Positions 20,001 through 28,981 of a stretch of DNA of 64,000 nt are shown piece by piece. Numbering within the stretch: the stretch's first letter is position 1; the number at the start of each line of letters is the position of its first letter. The notes beneath the pieces were generated by a model. It was not told where the DNA came from, made no database searches, and was given only the letters and a program-made list of their open reading frames with translations. The position numbers were made by a program, and so were the translations under genes. The stretch spans positions 74,047-138,046 of the forward strand of contig JADKEV010000020.1 of NCBI GenBank assembly GCA_016717855.1, read 5' to 3'. Origin of the DNA: Betaproteobacteria bacterium (GTDB taxonomy: Bacteria; Pseudomonadota; Gammaproteobacteria; Burkholderiales; Casimicrobiaceae).

Positions 20001-21902
20001 TCGAATCTCGACAGCCTGGCGGCGCACATCGACCAGCAACTCCCGGCCGACACTGCTGCGCTGCCCCCTGCGGTTACCGCCCCCGCGACCCTGGCTACCG
20101 TTGCGTCTCGACTTTCAGCCCCCGCTCCGGGCGCGACCGGAGCACCCTCGAGCTACATACAGCAGGTCGTCGATGCCCAGTTGCAACTGATGGCCCGGCA
20201 GCTCGCTTTGCTCACCGGGGCGGCGGGCGCGCCGCCGGCCACTGTTGCGGCACTTGCCGCGGTTGCCGCGGCGCCAGATCCCACCAGTGCAACATCGACT
20301 GGAGCGCCACCGGTGGCCAGGGAGGACGAGGATCCCACCGGTCCCGTCACCTACGACGTCAAAAAGGCGTTCGGGGCCATCGCGCGCATACACGTCGCAA
20401 AGAACGAACCCGCAACGCCGATGCAGCAGAGCCGCTTGGACACTTTCATTCGCCGCTACAACGCCAGGACCAGGGGTTCGAAGAAGTTCACCCAGGACAA
20501 CCGGGCCGTCATGGCGGATCCGCGCGTCGTCACCGGTTTCCGGCCAGCGATCAAGGATCTGATCTACCCGATCGTGGTCGACCGCTCCAAGGGAGCCCAT
20601 ATCTGGGATGTCGATGGCAATGAGTATGTCGATGTCCTCTGCGGCTTTGGGCCGTGCATGTTCGGCTGGCAGCCGGACTTCGTCGTCAAGGCCCTTCACG
20701 ACCAGATAGAGCGCGGCTTCGAGATCGGTCCCCAGCATCCGTTGCAGGCTGAAGTCGCGCGGCAGATTTGCGAAATGACGGGCTTTGATCGCGCCGCATT
20801 CTGCAATACCGGTTCCGAGGCGGTCATGGGCTGCATGCGCGTTGCCCGAACCGTGACCGGGCGGAATCTCATCGCGATCTTCAGCGGTTCCTATCACGGC
20901 ATCTTCGATGAAGTAATCGTGCGCGGGACAAGGAAGCTGCGCTCGATTCCGGCAGCGCCAGGCATCATGCCCTCCGCTTCGCAGAACGTGTTGGTGCTGG
21001 ACTACGGCACGCCCGAGAGCCTTGAAATCCTCAAGGCGCGCGCCGACGAACTGGCGGCCATCATGGTGGAGCCGGTCCAGAGCCGGCGTCCCGATTTTCA
21101 GCCGCGCGAATTCCTGCAGGAATTGCGCGTGCTCACCGAAAAGTCCGGGTCCGTCTACATCTTTGACGAAGTGGTGACAGGCTTTCGCACCGGTCCCGGT
21201 GGCGCGCAGGAGTACTTCGGCATCCGGGCCGACATCGCGTCTTATGGAAAGGTAATCGGAGGCGGGCTCCCCATCGGCGTGATTGCGGGCAAGACGAAGT
21301 TCATGGATGCGCTCGACGGCGGGTTCTGGCGATTTGGCGATGACTCCACTCCGCCCGTGGGTGTCACCTACTTCGCCGGCACGTTCGTGCGGCATCCGCT
21401 GGCGCTGGCGGCAGCCCAAGCGGTCCTGAGCCATCTGAAGGAGGAAGGTCCCGACTTGCAGCGCAAACTGACTGAACGAACTACCCGCTTCGTTGCCGAG
21501 CTCAATGCCCATGCGGCCAAAGTCAATGCCCCCATCTCCGTCAAGAGCTTCGCGTCGCTCTGGAGGGCCATGTGGAATGGCGATCAACAGTACGGCGACC
21601 TGCTTTTCTACATGATGCGCGATCGCGGCGTGCACATCTATGACGGATTCCCGTGCTTCTTCACCACGGCGCACTCCGACGCGGACTATGCGCTCGTCGC
21701 CAGGGCGTTCAAGGACAGCCTGCTCGAAATGCAGGAAGGCGGGTTCATTTCAGGCCACAGCAGCGACGAGCGGCCCGCTGCGTTCAATCCTGATGCGCCT
21801 CCCGTGCCCGGGGCGCGCCTGGGCCGCGATCCGGACGGAAATCCCGCGTGGTTCGTTCCCAACCCTGACGATACCGGCAAATATATGAAACTCGAGTCAT
21901 GA
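16998..21902 (+). CDS. hybrid polyketide synthase: KS-AT-ACP-aminotransferase
   Basis: A 1634-residue type I PKS module. KS (about 12-430): active Cys in GTACSTSLVA (about 184), His in EAHGTATPLGDP and SSIGHLIHAAG. AT (about 535-830): PGQGAQ, nucleophile GHSVGE (about 630), and HAFH (about 727), the signature of malonyl-CoA selectivity. ACP: GLDSLVLTQ (about 973). An Ala/Pro linker leads to a class III PLP aminotransferase (about 1150-1560) with GSEAVMGCMR, EPVQSRRPDF and PLP lysine in SYGKVIGGG (about 1416). No KR, DH or methyltransferase is visible. The layout resembles the amino-fatty-acyl modules of mycosubtilin/iturin and microcystin McyE, where the beta-keto ACP intermediate is transaminated. 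GTG start overlaps the A-PCP stop; its stop overlaps the NRPS ATG. Confidence 0.92.
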   Translation: MNAESRSAELPRNALAVVGMAGRFPGAGDVDGFWENLCAGREGVSFFKSEELDPSIPISLRSHPDYVRARGIVEDCDKFDAGFFNVNPLEAQIMDPQQRIMLELAWSALENAGHAPSQFPGLVGVYVGMNWNRYRAHCLSARPDLVERFGELNSALANEFDFLATRISYKLNLRGPSITIGTACSTSLVALAQASLALLNYECDLALAGGVSITVPVNAGYLHIEGGMLSADGHCRTFDAQGTGTTFNDGAGLVVLRRLEDAIADGDRIYAVVRGFAVNNDGSDRVSFTAPSVSGQAEVIRSALEFADIDPATIGFIEAHGTATPLGDPIEVAALKRVFAGVKAKGARCALGSVKSSIGHLIHAAGVVGFMKAALSVYHGKIPPSLFFDTPNPNLGLEDSPFYVNTSLEEWTTSDHPRRAGVSSFGVGGTNAHVVIEEAPAVEAAEPSRSPQLLVLSARSSAALDQATANLADHLESHPDLYLADVANTLQVGRDALPHRRSLAARDGADALALLRSCERARVATRVASGVPPSVAMMFPGQGAQYVAMGRTLYRDCAVFRAAVDRCSEVLEPHLRLDLRKVLYETPEDEVAAAALRATALTQPALFAIEYALAQVWLGLGVRPSALVGHSVGEFVAAALSGIFSLEDALRLVATRGRLMQELPAGSMLSVRLAADRLSARLMSDLAIASENGPSLAVVAGPTDDVRKLKADLDAEGVVCRMLETSHAFHSSMMDPILAPFGEAVRSIKFSMPVIPIVSTVTGDWMTPEQAVDPDYWTQHLRRTVRFAPAVRTLLLDSSRLLLEVGPRATLGTLARQQVSSAAVGPVIISSLADTPENEWATLLQAVGQVWTAGVPIEWAALSGNGRRARIPLPTYPFERQRFWVEPRADATVAQGGPGVVAATAIDASVTLPPVSFPIIHEGPSMSAPATSAPARGRKDVIIARLREVIEDVSGLEMEGADATTSFIEFGLDSLVLTQMALQLQKTYPVNVTFRQLMQDYSNLDSLAAHIDQQLPADTAALPPAVTAPATLATVASRLSAPAPGATGAPSSYIQQVVDAQLQLMARQLALLTGAAGAPPATVAALAAVAAAPDPTSATSTGAPPVAREDEDPTGPVTYDVKKAFGAIARIHVAKNEPATPMQQSRLDTFIRRYNARTRGSKKFTQDNRAVMADPRVVTGFRPAIKDLIYPIVVDRSKGAHIWDVDGNEYVDVLCGFGPCMFGWQPDFVVKALHDQIERGFEIGPQHPLQAEVARQICEMTGFDRAAFCNTGSEAVMGCMRVARTVTGRNLIAIFSGSYHGIFDEVIVRGTRKLRSIPAAPGIMPSASQNVLVLDYGTPESLEILKARADELAAIMVEPVQSRRPDFQPREFLQELRVLTEKSGSVYIFDEVVTGFRTGPGGAQEYFGIRADIASYGKVIGGGLPIGVIAGKTKFMDALDGGFWRFGDDSTPPVGVTYFAGTFVRHPLALAAAQAVLSHLKEEGPDLQRKLTERTTRFVAELNAHAAKVNAPISVKSFASLWRAMWNGDQQYGDLLFYMMRDRGVHIYDGFPCFFTTAHSDADYALVARAFKDSLLEMQEGGFISGHSSDERPAAFNPDAPPVPGARLGRDPDGNPAWFVPNPDDTGKYMKLES

Positions 21903-22420
21903 CAACAGCAATTCCTGGCATGACTGGCTCGACCGACAAGTTTGTACCGATCGACTATGACCCGTTCGCGGGTGCGGCGATCGCGCGCGCCGTGCCGACA
22001 ACCGAGGCGCAGCGGGAACTGTGGCTCGCCGACCAGTTCGGCCGCGAAGCTTCGTTGGCCTACAACGAGTCCATATCGCTGCATCTCACCGGTGCACTCC
22101 AGGCCTTGTCCTTGCAGGGTGCCCTGGACGCCCTGGTCGAACGCCACGACGCCCTCCGGTCGACGATCAGCGCTGACGGCCTGAATCTTCTGGTCGCGCC
22201 CCACGGCAGTCTCCAGGCGCAGATGGTCGATCTTTCCGCGCTCGACGTCGAGGCGCAAGCGCAAGCCACGACGCGCCTGCGGGTCGAGGCCGTGGAAACG
22301 CCATTCGACCTGCTGAGCGGGCCGCTCATCCGCGCCACGCTCGCCCGATTGGCCGAGACCGAGCACGAACTCATCCTGACCGCGCACCATATCGTGGTGA
22401 CGGCTGGTCGTTCGGCGTGA
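21899..22420 (+). pseudogene. N-terminal fragment of the NRPS first condensation domain, frameshifted
   Basis: The frame starts at ATG 21899, overlapping the PKS stop (ATGA). It encodes C1/C2 (TTEAQRELWLADQFG, SISLHLTGAL) up to the catalytic HH of C3 (LTAHHIVV), then runs into unrelated residues and stops at 22420. Reading one base later after about 22397 restores DGWSFGVIS, so one base appears to be missing inside the HHxxxDG motif. This is the intended start of the large NRPS. Confidence 0.8.
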
Positions 22421-22761
22421 TCTCGACCGAACTGATGGCGCTTTACGCGTCGACGTCTATTATTGAAGGTGCGCGCTCGCTAGCTCCAGCGTACAGCTTC
22501 GCCGACCATGCAATGGTTCAAGCCGACGCCGCGCATTACGCGGCCGCAGAAACGGACACTCGCTGGTGGGTCCGGCTCTACGACGATACCGTGCCGGCCC
22601 TCGAACTTCCCACTGACCGACCTCGCAAGGCAGTGCGCGCATTTACCTCGAGGCGCGAGGACCTGATTGTCGAGCCAGCCCTTGCCGAAGCAGTGCGAAA
22701 GCTCGGAGCCCGCCATGGCTCCAGTCTGTTCGTAACCCTTTTTGCCGCCTTCGGCGCCTAA
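22398..22761 (+). pseudogene. middle fragment of the NRPS first condensation domain
   Basis: This frame continues DGWSFGVISTELMALYAS after the first frameshift and carries the C4-like segment with FVTLFAAFGA, then stops at 22761. In normal C domains this is followed by about 120-140 residues containing C5-C7; here the next conserved residues (LQVRLNSNPRHFENFDLF) belong to the end of the domain and lie in another frame only about 25 nt further on. So a large internal piece is absent. Confidence 0.75.
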
Positions 22762-25700
22762 CAGCGAGACTCTGTCCACCGGCGGATTGCAGGTGCGCCT
22801 GAACTCGAACCCGCGCCACTTCGAGAATTTCGACCTGTTCCTCAATGCCAGCCAGGGGAGCGAGGGGATTGTGCTCGAGTGCCAGTACTGCATGGATCTC
22901 TTCGATGCCGCCACCGTGCGGCGATGGCTGCTGCTGTATGTCGCATCGCTGGAACGTCTGGTCACCGATCCGGCGCAGCCTGTCGTGCAGGCTCTCGGTC
23001 CCACGGAGGAGGACTTGGCTCTTCTCTCGCGGTTTAACCGGACCGCTGCCGACTTTCCGCGCGAAACGCGGGTGGAATCCCTCATCGCACGCCAGGCCGC
23101 GGCAACGCCCGATGCCGTGGCGGTGGTGAGCGGGACCCGCAGCCTTACGTACCGGGAACTGGAGGCGCGTGCCAACGCGGTAGCCACGACGTTGCGAGAG
23201 CACGGCGTCCGTGCCGGGGACCTGGTGGGGCTTTACTGCGGCAGGAATGAACACATGCTGGTTGGCCTGGTCGGCATACTCAAGGCGGGTGCCGGATACG
23301 TGCCAATGGACCCGGCCTTCCCCGCCGATCGCCTCGCCTACATGAGTGCCGATGCGGGCACGCGCCAGATCGTGAGCGATCGATCGGTGCAGGGTCTGTG
23401 GAATTTCGGCGATGCCGAGCGGATTTTGCTCGACGAGCTCGGCGAGATCTACGCGCCGCCTGCGCCCGTCGGCATCGCCGAGGACGTGGCTTACGTCATC
23501 TACACTTCCGGATCCACAGGCCAGCCGAAGGGCGTACGCGTCCCGCACCGCACCGTGGTCAATCTCCTTGAGAGCGTGCGCCGCGAGCCGGGCATGAATG
23601 CGCGGAACGTCGTACTCTCTGTTACGACGCTTTCCTTTGATATCGCCGTGTCGGAAGTTGTCCTGCCGTTGACCGTGGGGGCGCGCGTCGTGGTGGCGAA
23701 TCGCGAGCAGATCAGCGACGGTGCCCTTCTGGGTGAGCTGATCGACAGGGAGTCTGTTGACTTCATCGACGCCACGCCATCGACCTGGCGCCTACTGTTG
23801 GCCGCGCGCTGGCGCGGGGGCGCGCATGTGCGGGCGATCTGCACCGGTGAGCCCTTGCCGCCAGACCTCGGACGCGAACTGCTGCCGCTCGTCGGCGAAT
23901 TGTGGAACGGATACGGTCCCACGGAAACGACAGTGTGGTCCACGTTCCATCGCGTTTTTGAGTCCAATGGTCCCGTGCCGATTGGCCATCCGATAGCCAA
24001 CACCCAGATTCACGTCGTCGACACGAAGCTGCGACCTGTGCCGGTGGGCGTCGTCGGGGAGTTGTATATTGCCGGCGAGGGCGTCACGCTCGGCTACCAG
24101 GGCCGCAAGGATCTCACCGACGAACGGTTTCTGCCAGACCCGCTGCACAATGCACATGGGCAGCGATGGTACAAGACGGGCGATCTCGGCCGGTGGCGCC
24201 CGGATGGGGTGCTGGAATGCCTTGGCCGCATCGACGACCAGGTCAAGCTCCGGGGCTATCGAATCGAGCTGGGAGAGATCGAGACCAATCTTGCGCGGCA
24301 CAAAGATGTCGAGCGCGCCGTGGTTGTTACCCGCGAAGACGTTAAGGGCGACGTGAGGCTCGCGGCCTATGCCGTGTCCAGGGGCCCGATACTGGATCCA
24401 GGAGAGCTGCGCGAGTTCCTGCGCACGACGCTGCCCGAGTACATGATCCCGCAGCACGTGGTAGAGCTGGAGACAATCCCACTGCTGCCGAACGGCAAGA
24501 TCGACCGCAAGTCGCTCCCCGCCCCGGGGCCCTCGGCGGTTCTCTCGGGCGGCTTCGCGGCTCCGGAGACGGACGTGGAAAAGACCGTCGCAAGCGAGAT
24601 GGAGCGCGTGCTCGCCCTGCCCGGAATCGGCCTGCACGACAACTTCTTCAGCCTGGGTGGGCACTCTCTGCTGGCGGCACAGCTGGCGGCAAGTCTGGGA
24701 CGCGCGCTGGGGCTGCAGATCCCTTTGCGTGTGCTGTTCGACGCACCGACGGTGAAGACCCTGGCGCAGTGGATACAGGCGCACTCGGCGCAGGGGACAT
24801 CCAGTCGTTGGATAATCGCGCGCCGCCCGGATCGCACGCGGGCCCCGCTGTCGCTGATGCAGCACCGGTTGTGGATCCTCGAGCAGCTCGACCCTGGGCG
24901 CGCAATCTTCAATACGCCTTCGGCACACCGGCTGCTCGGGCGGATGAACGTACCTGCCTTCCGCCGCGCATTTGCGGAACTGGTGCGCCGGCAGGACGTA
25001 TTGCGCACAAGCATCGAGGTCATGGACGGCACGCCGATGCAGGTCATTCTTCCCGAGTTGCCTGGCGACATCCTCCCCTATGAGGACCTGAGCATGCTCG
25101 CGCCTGCGGACAGGCAGGCAGCACTGGCAAATCGAATCGCGGAACTGACCGCCCAGCCCTTCGAACTCGCCAACGCTCCCTTGTTCCGGGCGCGGCTCCT
25201 GCGTCTCGCCGAGGACGATTCGGTCTTCTTCTTCTGCGCCCATCACATCATCTGGGACGGTTGGTCGTTCGACATCCTGTACCGCGAAATGTCAACTCTC
25301 TACGCGGCATTCCGCGACGGCAAGCTCGTCGGGCTACCGGAGTTGCCGGTCGCGTATGGCGACTTCGCGGACTGGCACCGCAATTGGATGCAGGGAGATG
25401 AACTGGCGGCCGAACTTGCGCACTGGAAGGAACGACTTTCGGGCCCGCTCGAGACGCTTTCCATCCCGTACGACCGGCCGCGCCCTGCGGAGATTTCGGG
25501 GAAAGGCGCGTCGACCTGGATCCTGCTCCCGCCGGAGAAGACTGAGGCGATTCGCGTGCTGGGTCGAGCCGCGGACGCCACGGTGTTCATGGTACTGCTG
25601 GCGGCGTACGCCGCCATGTTGCAGCGACTCACCGGTCAGCGCGAAATCATGGTTGGCGTGCCGGTGCGCGGCCGCCAGCTGGCCGAACTCGATCAGGTAA

Positions 25701-28036
25701 TGGGACTTTTCGTGAACGTGCTTCCGCTGCGCGTGCGAGTCGATGCGCAGGCGAGTTTCGCGGGGCTTCTCGCCGCGGTGCGCGAATGTGCGCTGGACGC
25801 ATTCAAGCATCCGGACGTGCCCTTCGAGCAATTGGTGCGCGAGCTGAACGTACCACGCGACCGCGGTCGGTTCCCCATTTACCAGACGACGTTCTCGTTT
25901 CAGGATGCCCGCGGTCGCGACTTCGAGTGGGGAAACCTGAAGCACGAGCTGGTGCCCGTCTATCAACCCGGCATTGCGGAAGACATAGGCCTGTGGCTCA
26001 TGGAAGGCCCGTGGGGACTGCAAGGTGCGCTCGCCTACAACACCGACATCATCGTCGACACCACCGCGGACTTGTTGCGCAAGCGTTTTGCGCACGTGCT
26101 CGATTTCCTGCTCGCGCATCCGGACGTGCCGCTTGCCCAAGTGCCTCTGGCCGAGGCAGAGCATCGGCAGATACTGGTCGAGTGGAATGCAACATCCAGG
26201 CCCTACGCCGCGCAGGTCACGGTGGACGAATTGGTCGAGGCGCAAGCGGCGCGCACGCCGCTGCGCAGGGCACTGTCACAGGGTGATGCGGAACTGAGTT
26301 ACGCGGAACTCGAAGCACGTGCCAACCGGCTCTCGCGGTCGCTGCGTGCTCGTGGCGCACGGCGCGGGCAATGCGTCGGGTTGTGCGTGGAGCGCGGCAT
26401 CGCCATGGTGGTCACGCAACTGGCAATTCTCAAGAGCGGTGCGGCCTACGTGCCGCTTGATCCCTCGTACCCTCCCGAGCGATTGCAGTTCATGGCGGAG
26501 GACGCGGGGCTGGCAGCGCTGGTCACCGAGTCGGCGCTGGTCGGGCTCCTCGTGTGGCCGCGTGAGAAGGTGCTGCTGATCGATGCCGATGCCGATTCGA
26601 TCGGGAGGCAGCCGGATGCACCGCTGGGACGCGATGTGGACTCGGCCGGGCCGATGGACCCTGCCTACGTCATCTACACCTCTGGATCGACCGGTAAGCC
26701 CAAGGGCGTGCAGGTTCAGCACCGGGCGGTGGCGAATTTCCTGGCGAGCATGCGCGTGGAGCCGGGGATGGGCGAGGGCGACCGGGTGCTGGCGGTGACG
26801 ACGTTATCGTTCGATATCGCCGTGCTGGAGTTGCTGCTGCCGCTCACGGTGGGCGCCGAGGTGGTGCTTGCCAGCCGCGAGCAGGCTGGCGATCCACACT
26901 CCCTGATGCAACTTCTCGACGAGAGCCGCGCGACGTTGATGCAGGCTACGCCAGGCACTTGGCGCATGCTGCTCGACGCCGGCTGGAAGGGTACTCCCGG
27001 ATTCAAGGCGCTCATTGGCGGCGAGGCGCTCGCTCCGGATCTTGCCGGCCGCCTGCTGCCGGTGGTCGGGGAGTTGTGGAACATGTACGGACCCACCGAG
27101 ACGACCGTGTGGTCGACCTGCTGGCGGGTGGGGACGATCGAGTCGGGCATCAGCATCGGTCGTCCGATCGCCAACACAGCGGTGTGGATCCTCGACGAGC
27201 AGGCCGAGTGCTGCGCGATCGGTGTGCCCGGCGAGATCTGGATCGGCGGCGACGGCGTGGCGCTCGGTTACCTGAACCGCCCGGAGCTCACGGCCGAGCG
27301 TTTCGTTGCCGATCATTTTTCCGGCGTGGCGGGGGCGCGTCTGTACAGGACCGGAGATCGCGGCCGTTGGCGTTCCGACGGTTTGCTCGAGCACCTCGGG
27401 CGTCTCGATTCGCAGGTAAAAGTGCGCGGCTACCGCATTGAACTGGGCGAGATCGAGGCGAGTCTCGTTGCGCACTCCGGCGTGGCGCAGGCGGTCGCCC
27501 TCGTCCGCGAGGATAATCCCGGCGACGTGCGCCTCGTTGCCTATGTCGTGGCGCGCGGCGTTGTGCCATCAGACCAGCAGCTCCGCGAACATCTGCGCGC
27601 CTTCCTGCCGGTCTACATGATTCCGCAGCACTTTGTCGCTCTGTCTGCCATTCCGCTGCTGCCCAATGGCAAGATCGATCACGCTTCGCTGCCGCCTCCT
27701 GCCCCTGTGCCGGAGAATTCGCGCGCCACCATGACGACTCCGGCAACGCAGACTGAAAAGCTGCTTGGTCGCATCTGGTGCGACCTGCTCAAGACCCCGG
27801 AGGTCCATGCCGAGGACAACTTCTTCGATCTGGGCGGGCACTCGATGCTCGTCATGCGGGCGGTCTTCGAGATGGAATCGAAGTGTGGCAAGCGCATCGA
27901 GCCCAATCGGTACATCTTCGAGACTCTCGGGCAGATCGCCCGCGCGTACGATGAAGCGAAGCCGGCGCCTCTGCGCAAACCTGGCGGGCTGCGCGGCCTG
28001 TTTGCTGGTCTCATCGGTGGAGGGAAACATCAGTAG
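22742..28036 (+). CDS. NRPS: (partial C)-A-PCP-C-A-PCP
   Basis: The long frame (1764 codons from a TTG that is not a natural start) holds the end of the first C domain (NPRHFENFDLFLNASQ), A1 (YTSGSTGQPKGV about 254, NGYGPTETTVWST), PCP1 (LGGHSLLAAQ about 640), a complete C2 (HHIIWDGWSFD about 833, HPDVPFEQLVRELN), A2 (YTSGSTGKPKG about 1311, NMYGPTETTVWST) and PCP2 (LGGHSMLVM about 1697). A short tail ends GLIGGGKHQ; there is no thioesterase, reductase or epimerase domain. By eye the A2 pocket reads D-I-L-Q-L-G-M-V-W, close to published glycine codes; A1 reads D-I-S-D-I-T-G-V-W, unassigned. It should add two residues to the beta-amino acyl chain made by the upstream PKS. Next gene follows after 24 nt. 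Confidence 0.9.
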   Translation: MPPSAPNSETLSTGGLQVRLNSNPRHFENFDLFLNASQGSEGIVLECQYCMDLFDAATVRRWLLLYVASLERLVTDPAQPVVQALGPTEEDLALLSRFNRTAADFPRETRVESLIARQAAATPDAVAVVSGTRSLTYRELEARANAVATTLREHGVRAGDLVGLYCGRNEHMLVGLVGILKAGAGYVPMDPAFPADRLAYMSADAGTRQIVSDRSVQGLWNFGDAERILLDELGEIYAPPAPVGIAEDVAYVIYTSGSTGQPKGVRVPHRTVVNLLESVRREPGMNARNVVLSVTTLSFDIAVSEVVLPLTVGARVVVANREQISDGALLGELIDRESVDFIDATPSTWRLLLAARWRGGAHVRAICTGEPLPPDLGRELLPLVGELWNGYGPTETTVWSTFHRVFESNGPVPIGHPIANTQIHVVDTKLRPVPVGVVGELYIAGEGVTLGYQGRKDLTDERFLPDPLHNAHGQRWYKTGDLGRWRPDGVLECLGRIDDQVKLRGYRIELGEIETNLARHKDVERAVVVTREDVKGDVRLAAYAVSRGPILDPGELREFLRTTLPEYMIPQHVVELETIPLLPNGKIDRKSLPAPGPSAVLSGGFAAPETDVEKTVASEMERVLALPGIGLHDNFFSLGGHSLLAAQLAASLGRALGLQIPLRVLFDAPTVKTLAQWIQAHSAQGTSSRWIIARRPDRTRAPLSLMQHRLWILEQLDPGRAIFNTPSAHRLLGRMNVPAFRRAFAELVRRQDVLRTSIEVMDGTPMQVILPELPGDILPYEDLSMLAPADRQAALANRIAELTAQPFELANAPLFRARLLRLAEDDSVFFFCAHHIIWDGWSFDILYREMSTLYAAFRDGKLVGLPELPVAYGDFADWHRNWMQGDELAAELAHWKERLSGPLETLSIPYDRPRPAEISGKGASTWILLPPEKTEAIRVLGRAADATVFMVLLAAYAAMLQRLTGQREIMVGVPVRGRQLAELDQVMGLFVNVLPLRVRVDAQASFAGLLAAVRECALDAFKHPDVPFEQLVRELNVPRDRGRFPIYQTTFSFQDARGRDFEWGNLKHELVPVYQPGIAEDIGLWLMEGPWGLQGALAYNTDIIVDTTADLLRKRFAHVLDFLLAHPDVPLAQVPLAEAEHRQILVEWNATSRPYAAQVTVDELVEAQAARTPLRRALSQGDAELSYAELEARANRLSRSLRARGARRGQCVGLCVERGIAMVVTQLAILKSGAAYVPLDPSYPPERLQFMAEDAGLAALVTESALVGLLVWPREKVLLIDADADSIGRQPDAPLGRDVDSAGPMDPAYVIYTSGSTGKPKGVQVQHRAVANFLASMRVEPGMGEGDRVLAVTTLSFDIAVLELLLPLTVGAEVVLASREQAGDPHSLMQLLDESRATLMQATPGTWRMLLDAGWKGTPGFKALIGGEALAPDLAGRLLPVVGELWNMYGPTETTVWSTCWRVGTIESGISIGRPIANTAVWILDEQAECCAIGVPGEIWIGGDGVALGYLNRPELTAERFVADHFSGVAGARLYRTGDRGRWRSDGLLEHLGRLDSQVKVRGYRIELGEIEASLVAHSGVAQAVALVREDNPGDVRLVAYVVARGVVPSDQQLREHLRAFLPVYMIPQHFVALSAIPLLPNGKIDHASLPPPAPVPENSRATMTTPATQTEKLLGRIWCDLLKTPEVHAEDNFFDLGGHSMLVMRAVFEMESKCGKRIEPNRYIFETLGQIARAYDEAKPAPLRKPGGLRGLFAGLIGGGKHQ

Positions 28037-28060
28037 GGAATCGGTCCCTTTCGAGGAAGT

Positions 28061-28840
28061 ATGCTAGCTGCCGCGGTTCCGCGACCTCTCTTGAAGGGCG
28101 AGATCCACGTCTGGCGGCTGGACCTTGCGGGCGGATGTCCTGCCGACCTTGAGCGCGTCGTTTCCGACGGTGATCTGGTTCGCGCCGGACGTTTCGCTTT
28201 CGACCGGGATCGCATCCGGTTCTTGCGGGCAAAGTACGGCCTTCGTCGCCTGCTCGCGGCCTACGTCGGCGTTGCACCGCTGGAGCTGGCAATCGCGCTC
28301 AATTCCCACGGCAAGCCGCATCTCGATCCTGCACTCGGTCTTGGCTTCAATCTCAGCCACGCGGGCGACTACGGCCTGGTTGCTATCGGCCGAACGGCAC
28401 GAATCGGGGTCGACATCGAGGAATTGCCTGCGCCGCGAGATGTGCGCGCCCTTGCCACTGCGCTCTTTACGGCTGGCGAAGTGCAATCGCTGTTGTCGCT
28501 CGACGCGAGCCGCCTTGCCGAGGCGTTCCTGACCTGCTGGACGAGGAAGGAGGCGTATCTGAAGGCCCTTGGTGTGGGCCTTTCAGTGGCGCCCTGCACC
28601 GTGCATGTAGGCACTGCTCCTCGACGCTGTCGTTTCCCGATCGCCGGAGGCCGCCCGGACGAGTTCGTAGAGGTGACCAGCCTCGCCCAAGCCGATGGCT
28701 GCGTGGCGGCCCTCGCCGTCGAAGGCGGCGCAGCAGAGCCGGAGATTTTCGACTTCGACTGGGAGATCTCGCCTGAAACCCGGGAATCCCGGTCCCTGCC
28801 GGCCCGCGCCGGGTCGAGGAAGCGTTTGGGACGACCATGA
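28061..28840 (+). CDS. Sfp-type 4'-phosphopantetheinyl transferase
   Basis: A 259-residue Sfp/Gsp-family transferase that converts apo carrier proteins to the holo form using CoA. It has NSHGKPHLD (about 89), FNLSHAGDYGLVAI, the magnesium-binding GVDIEE (about 112) and WTRKEAYLKALGVGL (about 166-180). It sits 24 nt after the NRPS with GAGG just upstream of its ATG, so it is clearly part of the assembly-line operon and should activate its PCPs and ACP, probably also the ACP at 10945. Confidence 0.93.
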   Translation: MLAAAVPRPLLKGEIHVWRLDLAGGCPADLERVVSDGDLVRAGRFAFDRDRIRFLRAKYGLRRLLAAYVGVAPLELAIALNSHGKPHLDPALGLGFNLSHAGDYGLVAIGRTARIGVDIEELPAPRDVRALATALFTAGEVQSLLSLDASRLAEAFLTCWTRKEAYLKALGVGLSVAPCTVHVGTAPRRCRFPIAGGRPDEFVEVTSLAQADGCVAALAVEGGAAEPEIFDFDWEISPETRESRSLPARAGSRKRLGRP

Positions 28841-28852
28841 GGAGTGCAGGCC

Positions 28853-28981
28853 TTGTCTTCCAAGGACGATACAGGGCCTATCAAAGGCGACCCAATGATG
28901 ATGGATAATCCGTCTATGGCAAGTTCCCTCTATCGACACCTTCCGCCCGACCCGCAGCGCGAAGTGCTCCAGTTGCCATGA
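28853..28981 (+). CDS. possible 42-residue small ORF between PPTase and hydrolase
   Basis: A TTG at 28853 has GGAG 8 nt upstream (28841-28844). The frame runs through three consecutive ATG codons (28895, 28898, 28901) and ends in a TGA that overlaps the ATG of the next gene (ATGA at 28978). The peptide ends PDPQREVLQLP. I do not recognise it. Position in a tightly packed operon, the stop-start overlap and the ribosome site favour translation, perhaps only as a coupling leader. A chance frame is possible. Confidence 0.3.
   Translation: MSSKDDTGPIKGDPMMMDNPSMASSLYRHLPPDPQREVLQLP

Noticed and set aside
20115..21674. 519-codon minus-strand frame opposite the PKS aminotransferase
   Set aside because: The plus strand encodes a full set of aminotransferase motifs here; the minus frame has no recognisable domain.
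22742..22800. TTG 22742 as a true translation start of the NRPS
   Set aside because: It has no ribosome site, and the sequence just before and after belongs to an interrupted condensation domain that starts at 21899.
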